A stretch of 64,000 nt of DNA from Amanita rubescens. Its lineage: Eukaryota > Basidiomycota > Agaricomycetes > Agaricales > Amanitaceae. Every line of letters starts with the position of its first letter. The first letter of the stretch is position 1. The notes below the pieces were generated by a model, which was given only the letters and a program-made list of their open reading frames with translations, was not told the origin of the DNA and searched no databases. A program made the translations under genes and the position numbers. The stretch covers positions 1 to 64,000 of the forward strand of contig WION01000143.1 of the NCBI GenBank assembly GCA_015039365.1. The letters are read 5' to 3'. Below, one piece after another: positions 42,669 to 53,655 of the stretch.

Positions 42669-43893
42669 TTATGCAGTGTCCACGCAGAGTTGTAATGCAC
42701 GAGCCAACACTCTAGCAGACGAACCATCTTCAGCAAGTACTACTGTCTTTTCCACATCCCTCATAACCATTTCAATGTATTCGGAGGCACCTGACATATG
42801 GGCCACCTTGGCGCACGCCGCATGGAGGGCAATGTAACGGGGGTCTGGTGGTAGTAGTATTGGGTCGTCTGAGTGAAATGTAACTTGGGGAAGGGTCCCA
42901 ACTAAAATGAGTGGATATATGCCTTTCACTTGGTAGGTATTAAGCTGACCATTGACCTGGTTTTGACTTGTATTAGTCCTGAACACCGGCGCTAAAAGGT
43001 AAACGCACCACCGGTTCCAGCCATATGTATAAGTCATTAAAGAAGCTATGGATACTGGCCCCCATAGTAATGATGTTCTCTAATCGATGCAATTGGTTTT
43101 CGTTCAGCTCTTCCTCAACTTTAACACCTCCGAAAAGCCGCATGATGGTCTGGACAGTCTTAGAGTACTCGTGCTGCACATAAACGGTCATTAAGCATCC
43201 ATGTCATGATGAAAATGAGACTTACTTTATCGCTTCCTTCGCTAATTTTCTTATTTGTCAAAGGTTCGATGATATGCGCTGCTCGCGTGGCTGCTGGACG
43301 GTCACCCCCCTTCACACCCACGGCGCCAGACCCGTAACTCTTATAGTCAACATCCCCCGTGATAGCACACCGAAACCCATCTCTTTCGAGAGCCTGGACT
43401 TCGTTCAAACAACGGAACTCTCCGGTGATAGATGACACTTACCAGGAGTTTGGCGGCTTCATGATCCTCAGGAGGCTTTCTCGACACGCGATGCAAAGCT
43501 TCTTTCACGTTATCGATCGATGGTTGGGAGGGGCGGGTACGACCTTCATCACGTTTGACTTGTATCGGTAAGATAATACATATCAGTCAGAAAGTATGAA
43601 AGAAACAGAGACTCACAACAATTAATGAAAGTATTGGAATAAAAGTCAGCGAGCCGCATTAGCTCCGAGTCGCCCGGACAATCATTTATCGCCACAGCGA
43701 TATTGACGAGGCCGTGTTGGGTAGGAGCATACTGGAGCATATAGCCTAGAATTCTGGCGCATACGAGTGGCGAAGGACCGTCGCTTTGAAGTCCAGATGC
43801 ACGATCTTCTAATTGTATGCATCGGGCGTAGGCGGTGAACTCTTGAGAACCGGCGGGGAAAGCATTGGGAGGAAGAGCAGTTCCAGCCTGCAT
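42669..43893 (-). CDS. HNH_2-type nuclease-domain protein
   Basis: Start at 43893 (MQAGTALPPNAFPAGSQEF). Exon 1 ends near 43615, followed by an exon with SRKPPEDHEAAKLL. The core exon has LERDGFRCAITGDVDY and AAHIIEPLTNK, and the next has LENIITMGASIHSFFNDLYIW. Together these give the DGFRC-ITG, HII and N-x-(14-20)-H pattern of the HNH_2 domain widespread in mushrooms. The last exon holds YQVKGIYPLILVGTLPQVTF and ends at 42669. In the family this is a presumed intracellular nuclease-fold protein whose biological role is not known. The junction near 43400 does not join in frame with the most obvious sites (GTAAGT donor, CGAAG acceptor), so a one-base break or an unusual splice is possible. Confidence 0.7.
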
Positions 43894-44216
43894 TTCAGGC
43901 GGGCCAAATAAATAAAAACAGCGGGCCGACGGAACTCGGCGCTCTCGCGCACGTGTCTTCCGCACTTCACGCCGCTTCCGTTGGGCCCTCTGGTCGCTTG
44001 CTCGGTATAAATGATCGCGTTCGTTCTACGCAGTTGTTCAAGCCAATATACTGACTGCGTGACACCATTCTCATGGATTACAATACAATAACACTCAAAT
44101 TCGATTGTCCAGCGACTCCTATTATTGTTTAGCTTTCTTCTTTCTTTTTCAATTTTTCAAAATCCTCCTTCCAACAGAACATAGTAACGACCGTAAGGTG
44201 ATGATACCAACAACCA
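43894..44216. other. Intergenic, includes left edge of a tandem duplication
   Basis: From about 44006 (GGTATAAATGATCGCGTTCG) it matches 45647 onward. The TATAAA-like element could serve the flanking genes. Otherwise empty. Confidence 0.5.
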
Positions 44217-45500
44217 TCAAACATCAGGAGGATATGTTCGCATTATGTCTTCAATACGACGAACATCAGTAGTAATATCCTGTTCAAAGCGACGGATGCT
44301 TGTCCCGATGTCCCGCAGAATCTGAAAAATCTCTGCGCGGGCACTCGCCTGAGGGGTTTGGAATTGAGATACGGGTGGTTGTATAGCAGATTTCCCAGGC
44401 CCTCTGCCGGTGGGCGCTCGAATATCGGAGGAAACGGCAGAGGTCCGTTGAGTTGAAGTAGAGCCCTGGACAGGAGTCTTACACCGCTGAAATTTCCTTT
44501 TGGATGGTACTGTCTCCGGCTGCCTCCGGACCACTTCATCGTTCCTTTCAACTCTTTTTGGGGGACGTCCGCGTCGACGTTTGATATTAGTCCTCTGAGG
44601 CGGGGTGGATGACTCAGATACATGTTCGTTGTCGTCGTCGCTTTCAATATATGAACTATCTCGCTTGCTAGATGGATGCTGCGGGATCGGAGGCAGAGGG
44701 AGAGATACTGCTTGCGCGTACGGAAAAAAGGATGAGCCACAGACTTTGTGCAGCTTAAAGCAGTGGTTACAGCAGCCACGCCATTCCATAGGCGGCATGC
44801 TCGTGTCTACAGCGTAACTGCACAGTACGGTTTTCTTCATCGCTCGACAATTGTTGCACTTGCGGATACGAGTAAGTTTATCGCCTCAAGCTGATGAACC
44901 CAGTGACGTACCTTTTGGTCAGAGGACTGCAATTGTGCTGTAACATGAAGAGCGTTCAATTTCATCAGTGATCAACCGGCTGATGTATTCCGACGTAGAC
45001 ATCGAGATGATCACTTCATTTGCTCCTTCCTCTGCGGCTGTCAAAGTCGTTTGGCTAAGTATCGACGACGACGACTGGGTAGGTTCGCGAGGCATGTATT
45101 CAATCGAGTCGGGTGTTCAGTACGTTCAGTCGTTCTTATATATAGCTTCTTAATCATAGAGGCAAGTGCTTCTCGTCGCTCGACGCTTAGATGGAAGATC
45201 TTGATCATATCGAGCGTGATTCAAATTTCAAAGACAGAAGATGCCGTAAAAGACCAAGATCATTACCGTCACACTCCGCCGCCGACACCCATTCTGACAA
45301 GTTACTACAACCACGACCACTACATTGTCATTCCAATCCAAGCGCATGCCAAAGACATCGCGAGGCTGCTCCAAATTCTCACATGCGCTAACTAGATGTG
45401 CTTGTTCCTGAAAGGGCTTAATTTCCTCGACCCGCACAGGCTGATTCTCCATACCAACCGCTGACTCGACTCTCGATTCAGTTTTCTTGGATTGCTCTTC
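44006..45500. repeat. Tandem duplication unit 1 (paired with 45647-46965)
   Basis: GGTATAAA-GATCGCGTTCGTTC followed by TTGTTCAAGCCAATATA, the Cys-rich/AT-hook gene and its upstream region occur again in the same order from 45647. The intact gene in unit 2 and the changed one here show independent evolution after duplication. Confidence 0.75.
44217..44965 (-). CDS. Cys-rich protein with AT-hook, copy 1
   Basis: Read as two exons, 44965-44912 and 44858-44217. The N-terminal part has two cysteine clusters, CNNC-x8-C and GCCNHCFKLHKVC, a zinc-cluster-like arrangement. Then come acidic Ser-rich sequence and a good AT-hook core, KRRRGRPPKR. The C-terminus is helical (AEIFQILRDIGTSIRRFEQD). A nuclear DNA-binding role is inferred. 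In copy 2 the protein begins MPREPTQ; here the homologous ATG is at 45095 but about four extra bases in the exon throw it out of frame. The in-frame ATG at 44965 (MKLNALHVTAQLQSSDQK) rescues an open frame. So it is either an N-terminally changed gene or an early pseudogene. Confidence 0.65.
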
Positions 45501-45646
45501 CCCCCGCCTCCCAATCAGCCCCTCTGGTGTCACGACTATCCCGTGCAGACCACAAGATTCGACACAGGCCCTGTTTCTGCCACGCCATACTAATTTTAAG
45601 CATCGTGACTTTATGGTGGCATTTATCGTCGTTCGCCTTAGTGGTA
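45096..45646. other. Upstream region of copy 1, within the duplication
   Basis: Matches the region upstream of copy 2 (46590-46965) in diverged form. A minus-strand frame 45228-45713 contains VEEIKPFQEQ, paralleled by VEIRPFQAP in the other unit, but no start or function can be assigned; it may be a shared leader. Confidence 0.4.
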
Positions 45647-46965
45647 TAAACGATCGCGTTCGTTCTACACAGTTGTTCAAGCCAATATATTGATTGCGTG
45701 ACATCATTCTCATGGATTACTATAACACTCAAATTCGATCATCCAGCATTTGTTCCTCCTTTCAAAATCCTCCTTCCAACACAACACAGTATGACCGTAA
45801 TGGGATACTAACAACCATTAAATATCAGGACATGTTCCCATTATGTCTTCAATACGACGGACGCTTGTGCCGATGTCCCTCAGAATCTGAAAAATCTCTG
45901 CGTGGGCACTCGCCTTCCGAGTTTGAGATACGGGTGGTTGTATAGCAGATTGATTAGGTCCTCCGCCGGTGGGAGCTCGAACATCAGAGGAGACCGCAGA
46001 AGTCCGTTGAGTTATAGTAGAGCCTTGGACCCTCTTATACCGGTAAAATCTCCTTTTGACCTGTACTGTCTCCGGCTGCTTCTGGACCACTTCATCGTCC
46101 CTTTCAACTCTTTTTGGGGGACTTCCGCGTTGACATTTGAACGACTTAGATACACGTTCATTCTCGTCGTCGCTTTCAACATATATTGAACTATCTCGCT
46201 TGCCAGATGCATGCTGTGGGGTCGGAAGTAGAGGGAGAGGTACTGCACGCGCGTACGAAAAAAAGGCTGAGCCGCAGACTCTGTGCAGCTTATAGCAATG
46301 GTTACAGCAGCCACGCCGTTCCATGGGTGGTGTGCTCGTGTCTACAGCGTAGCTGCACAGTACGGTTGTCTTCGCCACTCGACAATTGTCGCACTTGAGG
46401 ATATGCTAGGTAAGTTTACGGCCTCAGGTTGATGGACCCACTGGAGACGTACCTTTGCTTCATAGGACTGCAGTTGTGCTGCGTCGCGAAGAGCGTTGTC
46501 TTCAGCGAGCCACCGACTGATGTATTCCGACACAGGCATCGAAATGATCACCTCATTTGCTCCTTGCTGGGTAGGTTCGCGAGGCATGTGTTAAGGACAG
46601 GGTGTTCAGCATGTTCAGTCGTTCTTATAGCTTCTTGATCATAAAGGCAAGTGCTTCTCGTCGCTCGACGCTTAGATGGAAGATCTTGATCATGTCGAGC
46701 GTGATTCAAGAGTCGACAGAAGACCAAGATGATTGCCGTAACTCCGAACAACTCCGACGTCATTCCATTTAGCTTTTCAAGCGCATGCCGAAGACACCGC
46801 GAGTCCGCTCCAAACTCCGTGCGACAAGTTGGTGATCTAGGAGCCTGAAAGGGCCGAATTTCCACGATCTGCAATTCTCCATACCAACCGCTGACTCGAC
46901 TCTTCATACATGTTGGACATCTAGCTTAGTAGGTGACTCTCAATTCAACCTTCTTGATCGCTCTT
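45647..46965. repeat. Tandem duplication unit 2 (paired with 44006-45500)
   Basis: See unit 1; contains Cys-rich gene copy 2 and its upstream region. Confidence 0.7.
45818..46587 (-). CDS. Cys-rich protein, copy 2, 236 aa, AT-hook degenerate
   Basis: Two exons, 46587-46453 and 46393-45818, joined in phase 0 across a 59-nt intron. The N-terminus is MPREPTQQGANEVIISMPVS. The cysteine clusters are CDNC-x8-C and GCCNHCYKLHRVC. The AT-hook core RGRPPKR of copy 1 is QRGSPPKR here, with the central Arg replaced by Ser and the preceding basic residues lost, so minor-groove binding is probably weakened. The C-terminus (AEIFQILRDIGTSVRRIEDI) is conserved. Likely a nuclear protein; target unknown. Confidence 0.75.
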
Positions 46966-47039
46966 TCCCTAACTTTGACTCATGCCGGCGACCCGTGCCT
47001 TCGGAAACTCTGGTCCTCTTGAAACGCCGCAAACTTCCA

Positions 47040-47170
47040 ATTAACAACACGGTACACCCCTCCCCCTCAAACAGCCTTCTTCCTCCTAGCGTGTTTCTAA
47101 CTGCTGCTCAAGACTCTTCGCTTTCCCTCTATGCCTAGGTTCCATTTCCCTCTCGAGCGTTTCCCACTCA
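47040..47170 (-). pseudogene. Relic of the 369-aa coiled-coil gene
   Basis: GCTGCTCAAGACTCTTCGC, a CTTTCCCTCT run and CCCTCTCGAGCGTTTC match 38150-38215 of the coiled-coil gene in diverged form. Too short and altered to code. Confidence 0.5.
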
Positions 47171-47509
47171 TATCATCTTGATTGCGCTTCCTTGTCGGCG
47201 CTTCATATACGATTGCAGAAGCCATGTGCTCAGTACCAGTGTCGTGCGATTCGTTATCCTGTTCATCTCACGTCCCAATCTTTGCGTTTCCTTCGTCTGT
47301 TCCACTAGAACGTTCTCAGTCGTCATATGTTTTTGTTTTGGCAAACGCGGCTTTGGAATCTTCTTTCGATCTTGATCGACAGCTTGGTTTTATGGCTCGG
47401 AGCAAGGGCTGGAAATTACCGTACTTCGCGCTTCACCCGTCTACGGATTCATGGGCGGGGGAGGGAATTGCGCCGTGCGGGTTAAATGGGGGAAGACCGC
47501 GACAAATCT
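47171..47509 (+). other. Unassigned open frame between two relics
   Basis: A frame at 47182-47520 encodes an ordinary-looking polypeptide (FVLANAALESSFDLDRQLGF, MARSKGWKLPYFALHPSTD) with no recognised domain. It runs directly into the tail relic at 47510 and may be chance or a decayed exon. Confidence 0.35.
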
Positions 47510-47770
47510 TACGAGGGTGATGTTCGGAGTTTGATGAAAACATTACAGGTTAGATTCTGAGAAGGCCTGACAGTGTCTAAATGGTTAATAAATTATAGTA
47601 ACAGGTGATACCCGTGTACGCGCAGGAAGTGGTGAAGCAGGTTCGGAAGCAGCTTGGATGTGTTGAGCACGGCAGCCATGAACAGTGGATGAATGATCAG
47701 AATCAGACGTGCTTAGGATGCATTTTTAGACCTCGATATCGCCTCTTCCTCTGCGTATGCAAATACAGCC
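47510..47770 (+). pseudogene. Relic of the 3' end of the 435-aa coiled-coil gene
   Basis: GGAGTTTGATGAAAACATTACAGGT-like sequence at about 47527, CGCGCAGGAAGTGGTGAAGC near 47620, GAGCACGGCAGCCATGAACA near 47666 and TAGACCTCGATATCGCCTCT near 47727 align in order with 13588-13905. The sequence between them is deleted. It shows that another copy of the tail-bearing gene once lay left of GGTF copy C, as in the blocks at 12.6 and 18.6 kb. Confidence 0.75.
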
Positions 47771-48299
47771 TTATGAGTCTCATATCCGGAGAGGCTCTTC
47801 AATAATGTGATAACTAGTCCCACTCTTGCGTTCTAATTGGGCCCGCATGTCGACGCCATTCGTGGCGATGCAGCCGTCATCTTCCGCTGGTCGTGCCTCG
47901 CCTTTCGATAATATGATCAAAAGTCATATAGGTGGTCGTCTGACTTATCATTTCTGGCTCCCTGGCATGCCCCGTCCATACGGTTGAATGTATGTATATT
48001 CCTGCTGGATGGAAATATACAATAACATGCATATTTGGGTGATATTAACATGCTGCTCGGCTTTGATGAACGAAAATAACGAGTCAACTTGTATCTTAAC
48101 GTTGATGGCAAACCTTAGCACTAAGGCAAGAGCATAACTCGTTCATTCAAGCTACTAACTGGATGAGGTTACAAAGATCAGGGTATCGCAAATCCAACAT
48201 GAATTTCGTCAAACGATCCGCAATTCATCCTATGCCTAAAATCATCCATTCGAACGGCATTCTGTACTTTGATATGAAAATGGTATGAAAACTGGGTTG
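47771..48299. other. 3' flank of GGTF copy C
   Basis: Matches 57840-58213, the flank of copy D (GGCTTTGATGAACGAAAAT; CAAAGATCAGGGTATCGCAA). No gene. Confidence 0.6.
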
Positions 48300-51200
48300 T
48301 TAAGCCTTCCAAAGGCGGTCTGGCTCCTCATAATAGTCATCATAGTTCCACATAAGTGATTCCCAAGGCGTTAAAGGGCCGTCATCATCTCCTGTGTTTT
48401 TCACCCGATGGTCAGCAACCGAATTGAATCAGGAAAATAGATAAAATGAAAAACGGTGCGCACCATTCCATTCAACTGAAGCAATGGGCAAGTCCAGGAA
48501 ATGAGAGACATCGAGTGAGCCTGGAACAAATCCAAAAATTTCGTGAAAGATGCACGGATCCTCCATTGTATCAAGCGCTGCTTTCCGTGCCCTCAAGAAG
48601 ATTTTCGACTGACAAGGTTCGCGCAGTCCCAATACAAGCATGTCAGATGGACTGAGACGTTCCAACCCTTCGGAATCCTTTGCCCAGAACCAACGTATTT
48701 CAGACACGTCATCAACGTCCTGAAGGTCTTGAACAAATAAATAGACTGCCTCTGGGGCCTGGAAGGAAAATGACGGAGAAAAGTGGCTCTGGAAGAAGAT
48801 ATTACACTCCACGCGTGTCACTAATTAGTGTATCTCATTACACCGTCATTTTCCCCTGATTTGGGTTGCATACCTAGTGCCATTACTTGCTCCGAGAAAC
48901 TGCTGCACTTCAATTTGATTTGAGATATGATTCTTTCGCTTTGGGCCAGCCACGTCATTAAATACAGTCGGGAAGCATCAAACGCTGAATAGCAGTGGAT
49001 AGTGCCCAGTTTGATAGAAACTTTATGGGGTATCGTGAAACTTTAGGAGGTTCAATAGTCATTTCAATAATCGCCTTCTGAACTTACCGCGTCCAAGAGA
49101 AATTCTCGACAGTTATGCGAGACATGTTAATGGCCCGCCCTGAAACATCCCATCCGCTCCATGTAAAGCGACATTCATGGTTGAAAGTGAGTCGCGCAGC
49201 CCTGACACACCTCAAGGGAGATATCAATATGAATTGACTCTCTTGGACCAATGGGGGAAAAGAAAAGTGTTTCATGATTATAAAGTCATAGATCGCAAGC
49301 AAACACGCTTTTTTGTCGATATGATGGCCATCGGGTATAGTTCCGTGGGGTACTAATGTGTTCCTGATTGCTGCCACGTGATGGAGGGAAAGGTTTGGAA
49401 AAATGTCATATGAGAGGAACCCTAGCCGACGAGCGATGAGCGGAGCTTCCTGATGGAAGAAATATCTATGTTATGGAAAGTCAGATGTCGTGATCGAGGA
49501 ACGTACAATGGATACTTGTAAATGCTGTGAATTGTCCACATAGAGGCGGCAGGAGCAATTACTAAAATTAATGACACCGGTAGGCAGCACGCAGACCTCT
49601 CCACCGAAATTGTCAATGAATTGACCCTCCTGTGTCAGGAAATCACAAGCAGAGTCAAGAAGCCGATGCTCTCGCATCAGGTAGCAAAAAGCAGTCTTAT
49701 TGCAGGAAGTTCAGATCAAATTTTGCGGATGCTGTGATACCAACCTGGCATTCCTCATACTGTATGTGGTATTATTGATTGCCGATAAGTGACATGAGGA
49801 CATACAATCTGTAATAGTCGACACAACTTGTCTAGCGAGCTCAGATCCCACCCAATCAAACCAGTTTCATCCAAATATCGAAGGTCTCCATATAAGTGTC
49901 AGAAGCAAGCTGTCAATCCGAAGTTTAGAAGAGATCGCACCCCCATGAAATACAAGTGTAGGCACTTTGCTCGATGAGCACATTCCAAAAAGTTGAAGAA
50001 TATGTGGATGTCTTGATGTATCGGTGAGAAGTTGGGTCTCGGCTGATGATTGTGACAACACTTGCCGAAAATTGTGTTCCAAAATCACCTTAACATCGTC
50101 CATAAAAGTCTACAACAATAAAAGAGGTATCAAAGCCAAGCTTGCAATGGTGCTCACTTGCAAAGCGGATTTCCCTTTGTATGTTCTAGCAGTCATGATC
50201 TGATTTTGAACACGAACAGTGTACTCCTGCGGTACATCTTGTTCATGACCATCATCCAGCAGGATGTTTCGATATCTCCGTGGCGCGCTGACGGCTCGAA
50301 GATCACCATACTTAAGGACTCTGTACTGTTGCATGTCAGCCGATATAGCAATGCGCACGACAATGATCATTGATAAGCGTACATCCGAGAAATCAAGATC
50401 ATCTATTCTCTCTACCGACACCTGCTCAGCACTCGTCTGGTTGGGGAAAGTTCGAATATCCGCGGTTACATGGCTATGGAAGATCTACAAATAAAGTTTT
50501 TAGCATCATATAGACTGGGAACGCCCCGCATACATATTGGTTGCCTTGAATCTCTGTGAACGTTCCTCCCGTAATTGTGGTATCTCTAGAGTTTGACAAT
50601 ATACCGGTCGACGATGTTACTGGTGAAGAAAGCGTCAATGCCTGTCGTTCCACTTAGCAACATTTACAATCAAATTTCTACGTTCATACCTGTACATCGC
50701 TATGCAAAGACCTGACTCGGAATTGGTACGAAGATAGAACAGTTTGGTATGCCTTTGCTTTCGGAGAGCGCTTCCCAAATATCTGCTCCATTTCGGATTG
50801 CACGGATGATATAGCGCTGATCGTTTACCATCAGCGGGCATGAATGCCTGGAGCGGTGAATATACTGACGAGAGAAATCCATTGCACACCACTGTATATC
50901 TCGCAGACACTGGTTTATGCTCCCTTGCATACCGAACAGCTGACTCGATAAGGCTTCCGATCTCGTTGGTGATCATATAAAACTCATCCCTATTTTTTTT
51001 CATTCCCTTTGAAGAATGAGCACATTACGCACGCAGAACAAGTTGTTAAACTCACTTGAAGCCGTTCGAGCATCCGCGTAAAAATCTCCGCAATGCATTT
51101 GATAGATGGAACATGCCCAAGATCATCAGCCATCGCGGCGCGTCTTGCAATGTCCAGAGCGCTCCACACCCAATCGTCAGGAGCTGGTCCGGACGCTGCT

Positions 51201-51740
51201 GATGTAGCTAAAGGCGTATCTCGGCGGTTGGAAGAAGTACGAACGGCTCTGATTTTATTGCTTCTGACGGGGGGCATGGTAGTAAGAGTTTGAGCGCTCA
51301 AAGCGGTGCTGCAGGCATGAGGCGTATTTGAGCAGAGTTGGCACTTTCCATACCAGTGGGAACGACCTTTGCTCAGCACTGCCGCTTCATATTCGGTTCT
51401 TTGCGCTATCGAGGAGCACGCATTGGGTCGCTTTCGTTTGGCCGGTTCACATACTAGCACCATACTTCAATGTAAAGCTTCGGTGTTTCGGCCCGGTCTA
51501 CGAACGACTTTGGGCAGAGTCGGCAGGTTCCACAACAAGCGAGATGACAACTTGAACCTGGGGAATGACCTCTGCTTATTCGTTGGAACACGTCGGGGTG
51601 TCAGATAGATGTGGCAGAGGCTTGGGGCTTCGGCTGGTCGTCGGGAGCGCTCGGAAATATATCATGCCAATATTTACATTTATTTGTACGGACAGTTCCT
51701 GCGTCATGGTTGCGATCTCAGATCATGCGTAGAATTGTAG
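47800..51740. repeat. Segmental duplication C (paired with 57830-61200)
   Basis: Carries GGTF copy C and, at its right edge (51671-51696), a remnant identical over 26 bases to the first exon segment of the truncated eIF3m next to copy D. Confidence 0.75.
48300..51277 (-). CDS. GGTF-family protein, copy C (intact), ~740 aa, ~15 exons
   Basis: Start MPPVRSNKIRAVRTSS at 51277. Blocks follow in order across introns of about 45-65 nt: ALDIARRAAMADDLGHVPS, GSLIESAVRYAREH, IFGKRSPKAKAYQTVLSSYQ, SNSRDTTITGGTFTEIQGNQ (about 50560), and YRVLKYGDLRAVS. The kinase N-lobe-like segment is MTARTYKGKSALQ, FMDDVKVILEHNFRHPHILQ, LFGM and PTLVFHGDLRYL. Then come FCYLMREHRLLDSACDF, CRLYVDNSQHLQ, DKKACLLAIYDFII, LYLMTWLAQSERIISQI, AVYLFVQDLQDVDD, WFWAKDSEGLERLSP, IFHEIFGF, LDLPIASVEWNG and PLTPWESLMWNYDDY, with stop at 48300. 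One intron after EHNFR uses GCAAGT as donor. I found no break. This is an unnamed mushroom family; it lacks HRD and DFG motifs, so no kinase activity is expected. Confidence 0.75.
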
Positions 51741-52219
51741 GGTGGATAGCGTTCACTCAAGTTTTGACAGCAACTCGGAGTCGAAGAAACACCGGTAGCC
51801 TCAGCGATACCTAAAACATGCGGGCAGCCACCTGAAGGGGCAGTAAGAGCCTCAGCAGCCCAAGACGAGCTGCCAGTGAGTAGTCCTGTCCTGGGCTACA
51901 GGATGACATCAAGGCTACTAGTACAGCACTGGCAGCAAACGGGCCACATAACGTTGAAACGGCAAGTAGTACTGCATCAACCGCCCTTCCTGCCATCGAT
52001 TCGCCTCCCATGCAAAAGCTGGGCCCGCTGCCACTTCTGATATTCGCGAAGGAGCCGCTCAATGAAACTATGCCACGTATACGAGTGGCTGTGCAATACA
52101 CGCTCGACGAAGCAGAAGTCGCAACAAGCCGTTTCATTGACCGCCGATACTACTGACACGAGACACCAAAGCAGGTATTACTACAAGTCACTGCAAATTC
52201 GACGCCCAAGCCAGCTCAG
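51278..52219. other. Upstream of copy C; eIF3m remnant and unassigned frames
   Basis: 51671-51740 matches the start of the eIF3m fragment at 61115 and then decays. A minus-strand frame at 51811-52137 and scattered frames have no recognised features. Confidence 0.5.
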
Positions 52220-52673
52220 CCTCATGATCCCGAAACCGTGATTCAGACCTCCACCACGGCTACAATAGTACAAGGACCAATGGACATGGACCCCGATGGC
52301 TTGCTATCCCCAATCGATGGTCCTTTGTCGAACATCTCAGGTGGATCCCAGCAAGAAGTGCAGCCGGATACTCAGCCAGGTACTACAGCCAAAGTGGCGG
52401 GGAAGAAAATGGTCCCCATCAACTCTACGGTGAGCCATACGTTATAACAAGCTCTGTAATATTTATTTGTGTATTTATGCAGCAACCTGTGCATCAAGAA
52501 CCCTAACGGAATACGGGAACAATTTGGTACTTACTGGAAGTCTATCGAAGGAACGGCGGAACATACGGTACGTCTCCACATCGTCAAATCATACTTCTGA
52601 TGACTTACTTGCTATTTCTAGCGCTTCATCCACGAATCTAATGCACGGGCACCGAAGACGAAGAAACAGCGCG
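52220..52673 (+). other. Possible small gene or gene fragment
   Basis: Proline/aspartate-rich sequence (MDMDPDGLLSPIDGPLSNIS) is followed by an intron-like stretch, an exon-like NLCIKNPNGIREQFGTYWKS, another intron-like stretch, and RFIHESNARAPKTKKQRA with stop TAG near 52677. The first junction does not keep phase with the first frame, so the model is incomplete. No family was assigned. Confidence 0.4.
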
Positions 52674-53655
52674 CATAGGATTGGATACAGTATGGCTGGC
52701 TAGAGCTATGATTCACGACATGACACGATGCAGCACGACTGGGCACGACTGTGACCTACCAGCATTTAGAATTACATTACATTTCACCATTTTCTAATTT
52801 AGGCTGTCTCGTGAATCATCTGAAATCGTGTCATATGATTATCTAGGCCTGTCTGGACAGCTATGGTGGGCCCAACATGTCGTGCTAGAACATTGGAGAA
52901 CTGGGGAAATATAGGAAGGCTCGGCTAACACGATCCTACGGGATGCAACACGTTCTCGATATATAAAAAATCTAGCTATTCTATTTCTTCGTTTGACATC
53001 TAGCGGAGTCGCGTTGTTTGATGGAAACAAGATTTGGCGCTATCTGAGACCGTACCCCACGACGGACTTTCCACTGGGAGCTTGAAGCTTAAGTTTAAGG
53101 AGTCGGAATATGCACTTGACCATGTTATTGTTTGGCGTGGCCGCTCAGCTAGCGGAGGTGCGCAGCGAGTAAGTGTCAAGTTTTAGAATAATTTAGTCTG
53201 CGCACCATGTATTGTCCTCCTGCCAGTTAGTCCTTGGATTGATTTACGCGCACGGAGTGAGGCTTGGACTTGCGTGCTGTCTGGACGATTTTCCTAGTCT
53301 AGCGATTCATTTTAGCACCTCAAGCTAAACGGCTTAGGTAAAGGAAAATATCCTTACGTCGTATGTTTGAGAAGGCTGTAGCGTGCCGAAGGGTATCGAT
53401 TCATGAAGCTGGCTAGGCATCGACGTATTGGACTCTGACGTTGACGTCGGTATTTCTTGCGGCATCTGGTGGGGCGATGTGTTCTGAATGGAGATCGTGC
53501 GGGATAAAACATTCCGCCGGCGTGTCTGAGAAAATAACGGGATCGTGGCCCTATGCAGCCCATTTTAGCATCCTGAGATAATAAGTTACTGTCATCAAGG
53601 ACGAAACGCTCACGAAATATAATACGGGCGCGGACGGTGGGACCATCTAATTACA
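52674..53655. other. Intergenic
   Basis: No supported gene. A minus-strand frame at 53354-53563 could belong to alternative 3' exons of the kinase to its right, but nothing decides this. Confidence 0.4.

Noticed and set aside
43400..43450. HNH gene as a clear pseudogene because one exon junction is out of frame
   Set aside because: A non-canonical splice could restore the frame and all domain residues are intact, so it is left as a CDS with the doubt stated.
44006..46965. Tandem units as a transposon with terminal repeats
   Set aside because: The two units are direct copies of a gene with its flank; no transposase, inverted ends or target-site duplication was seen.
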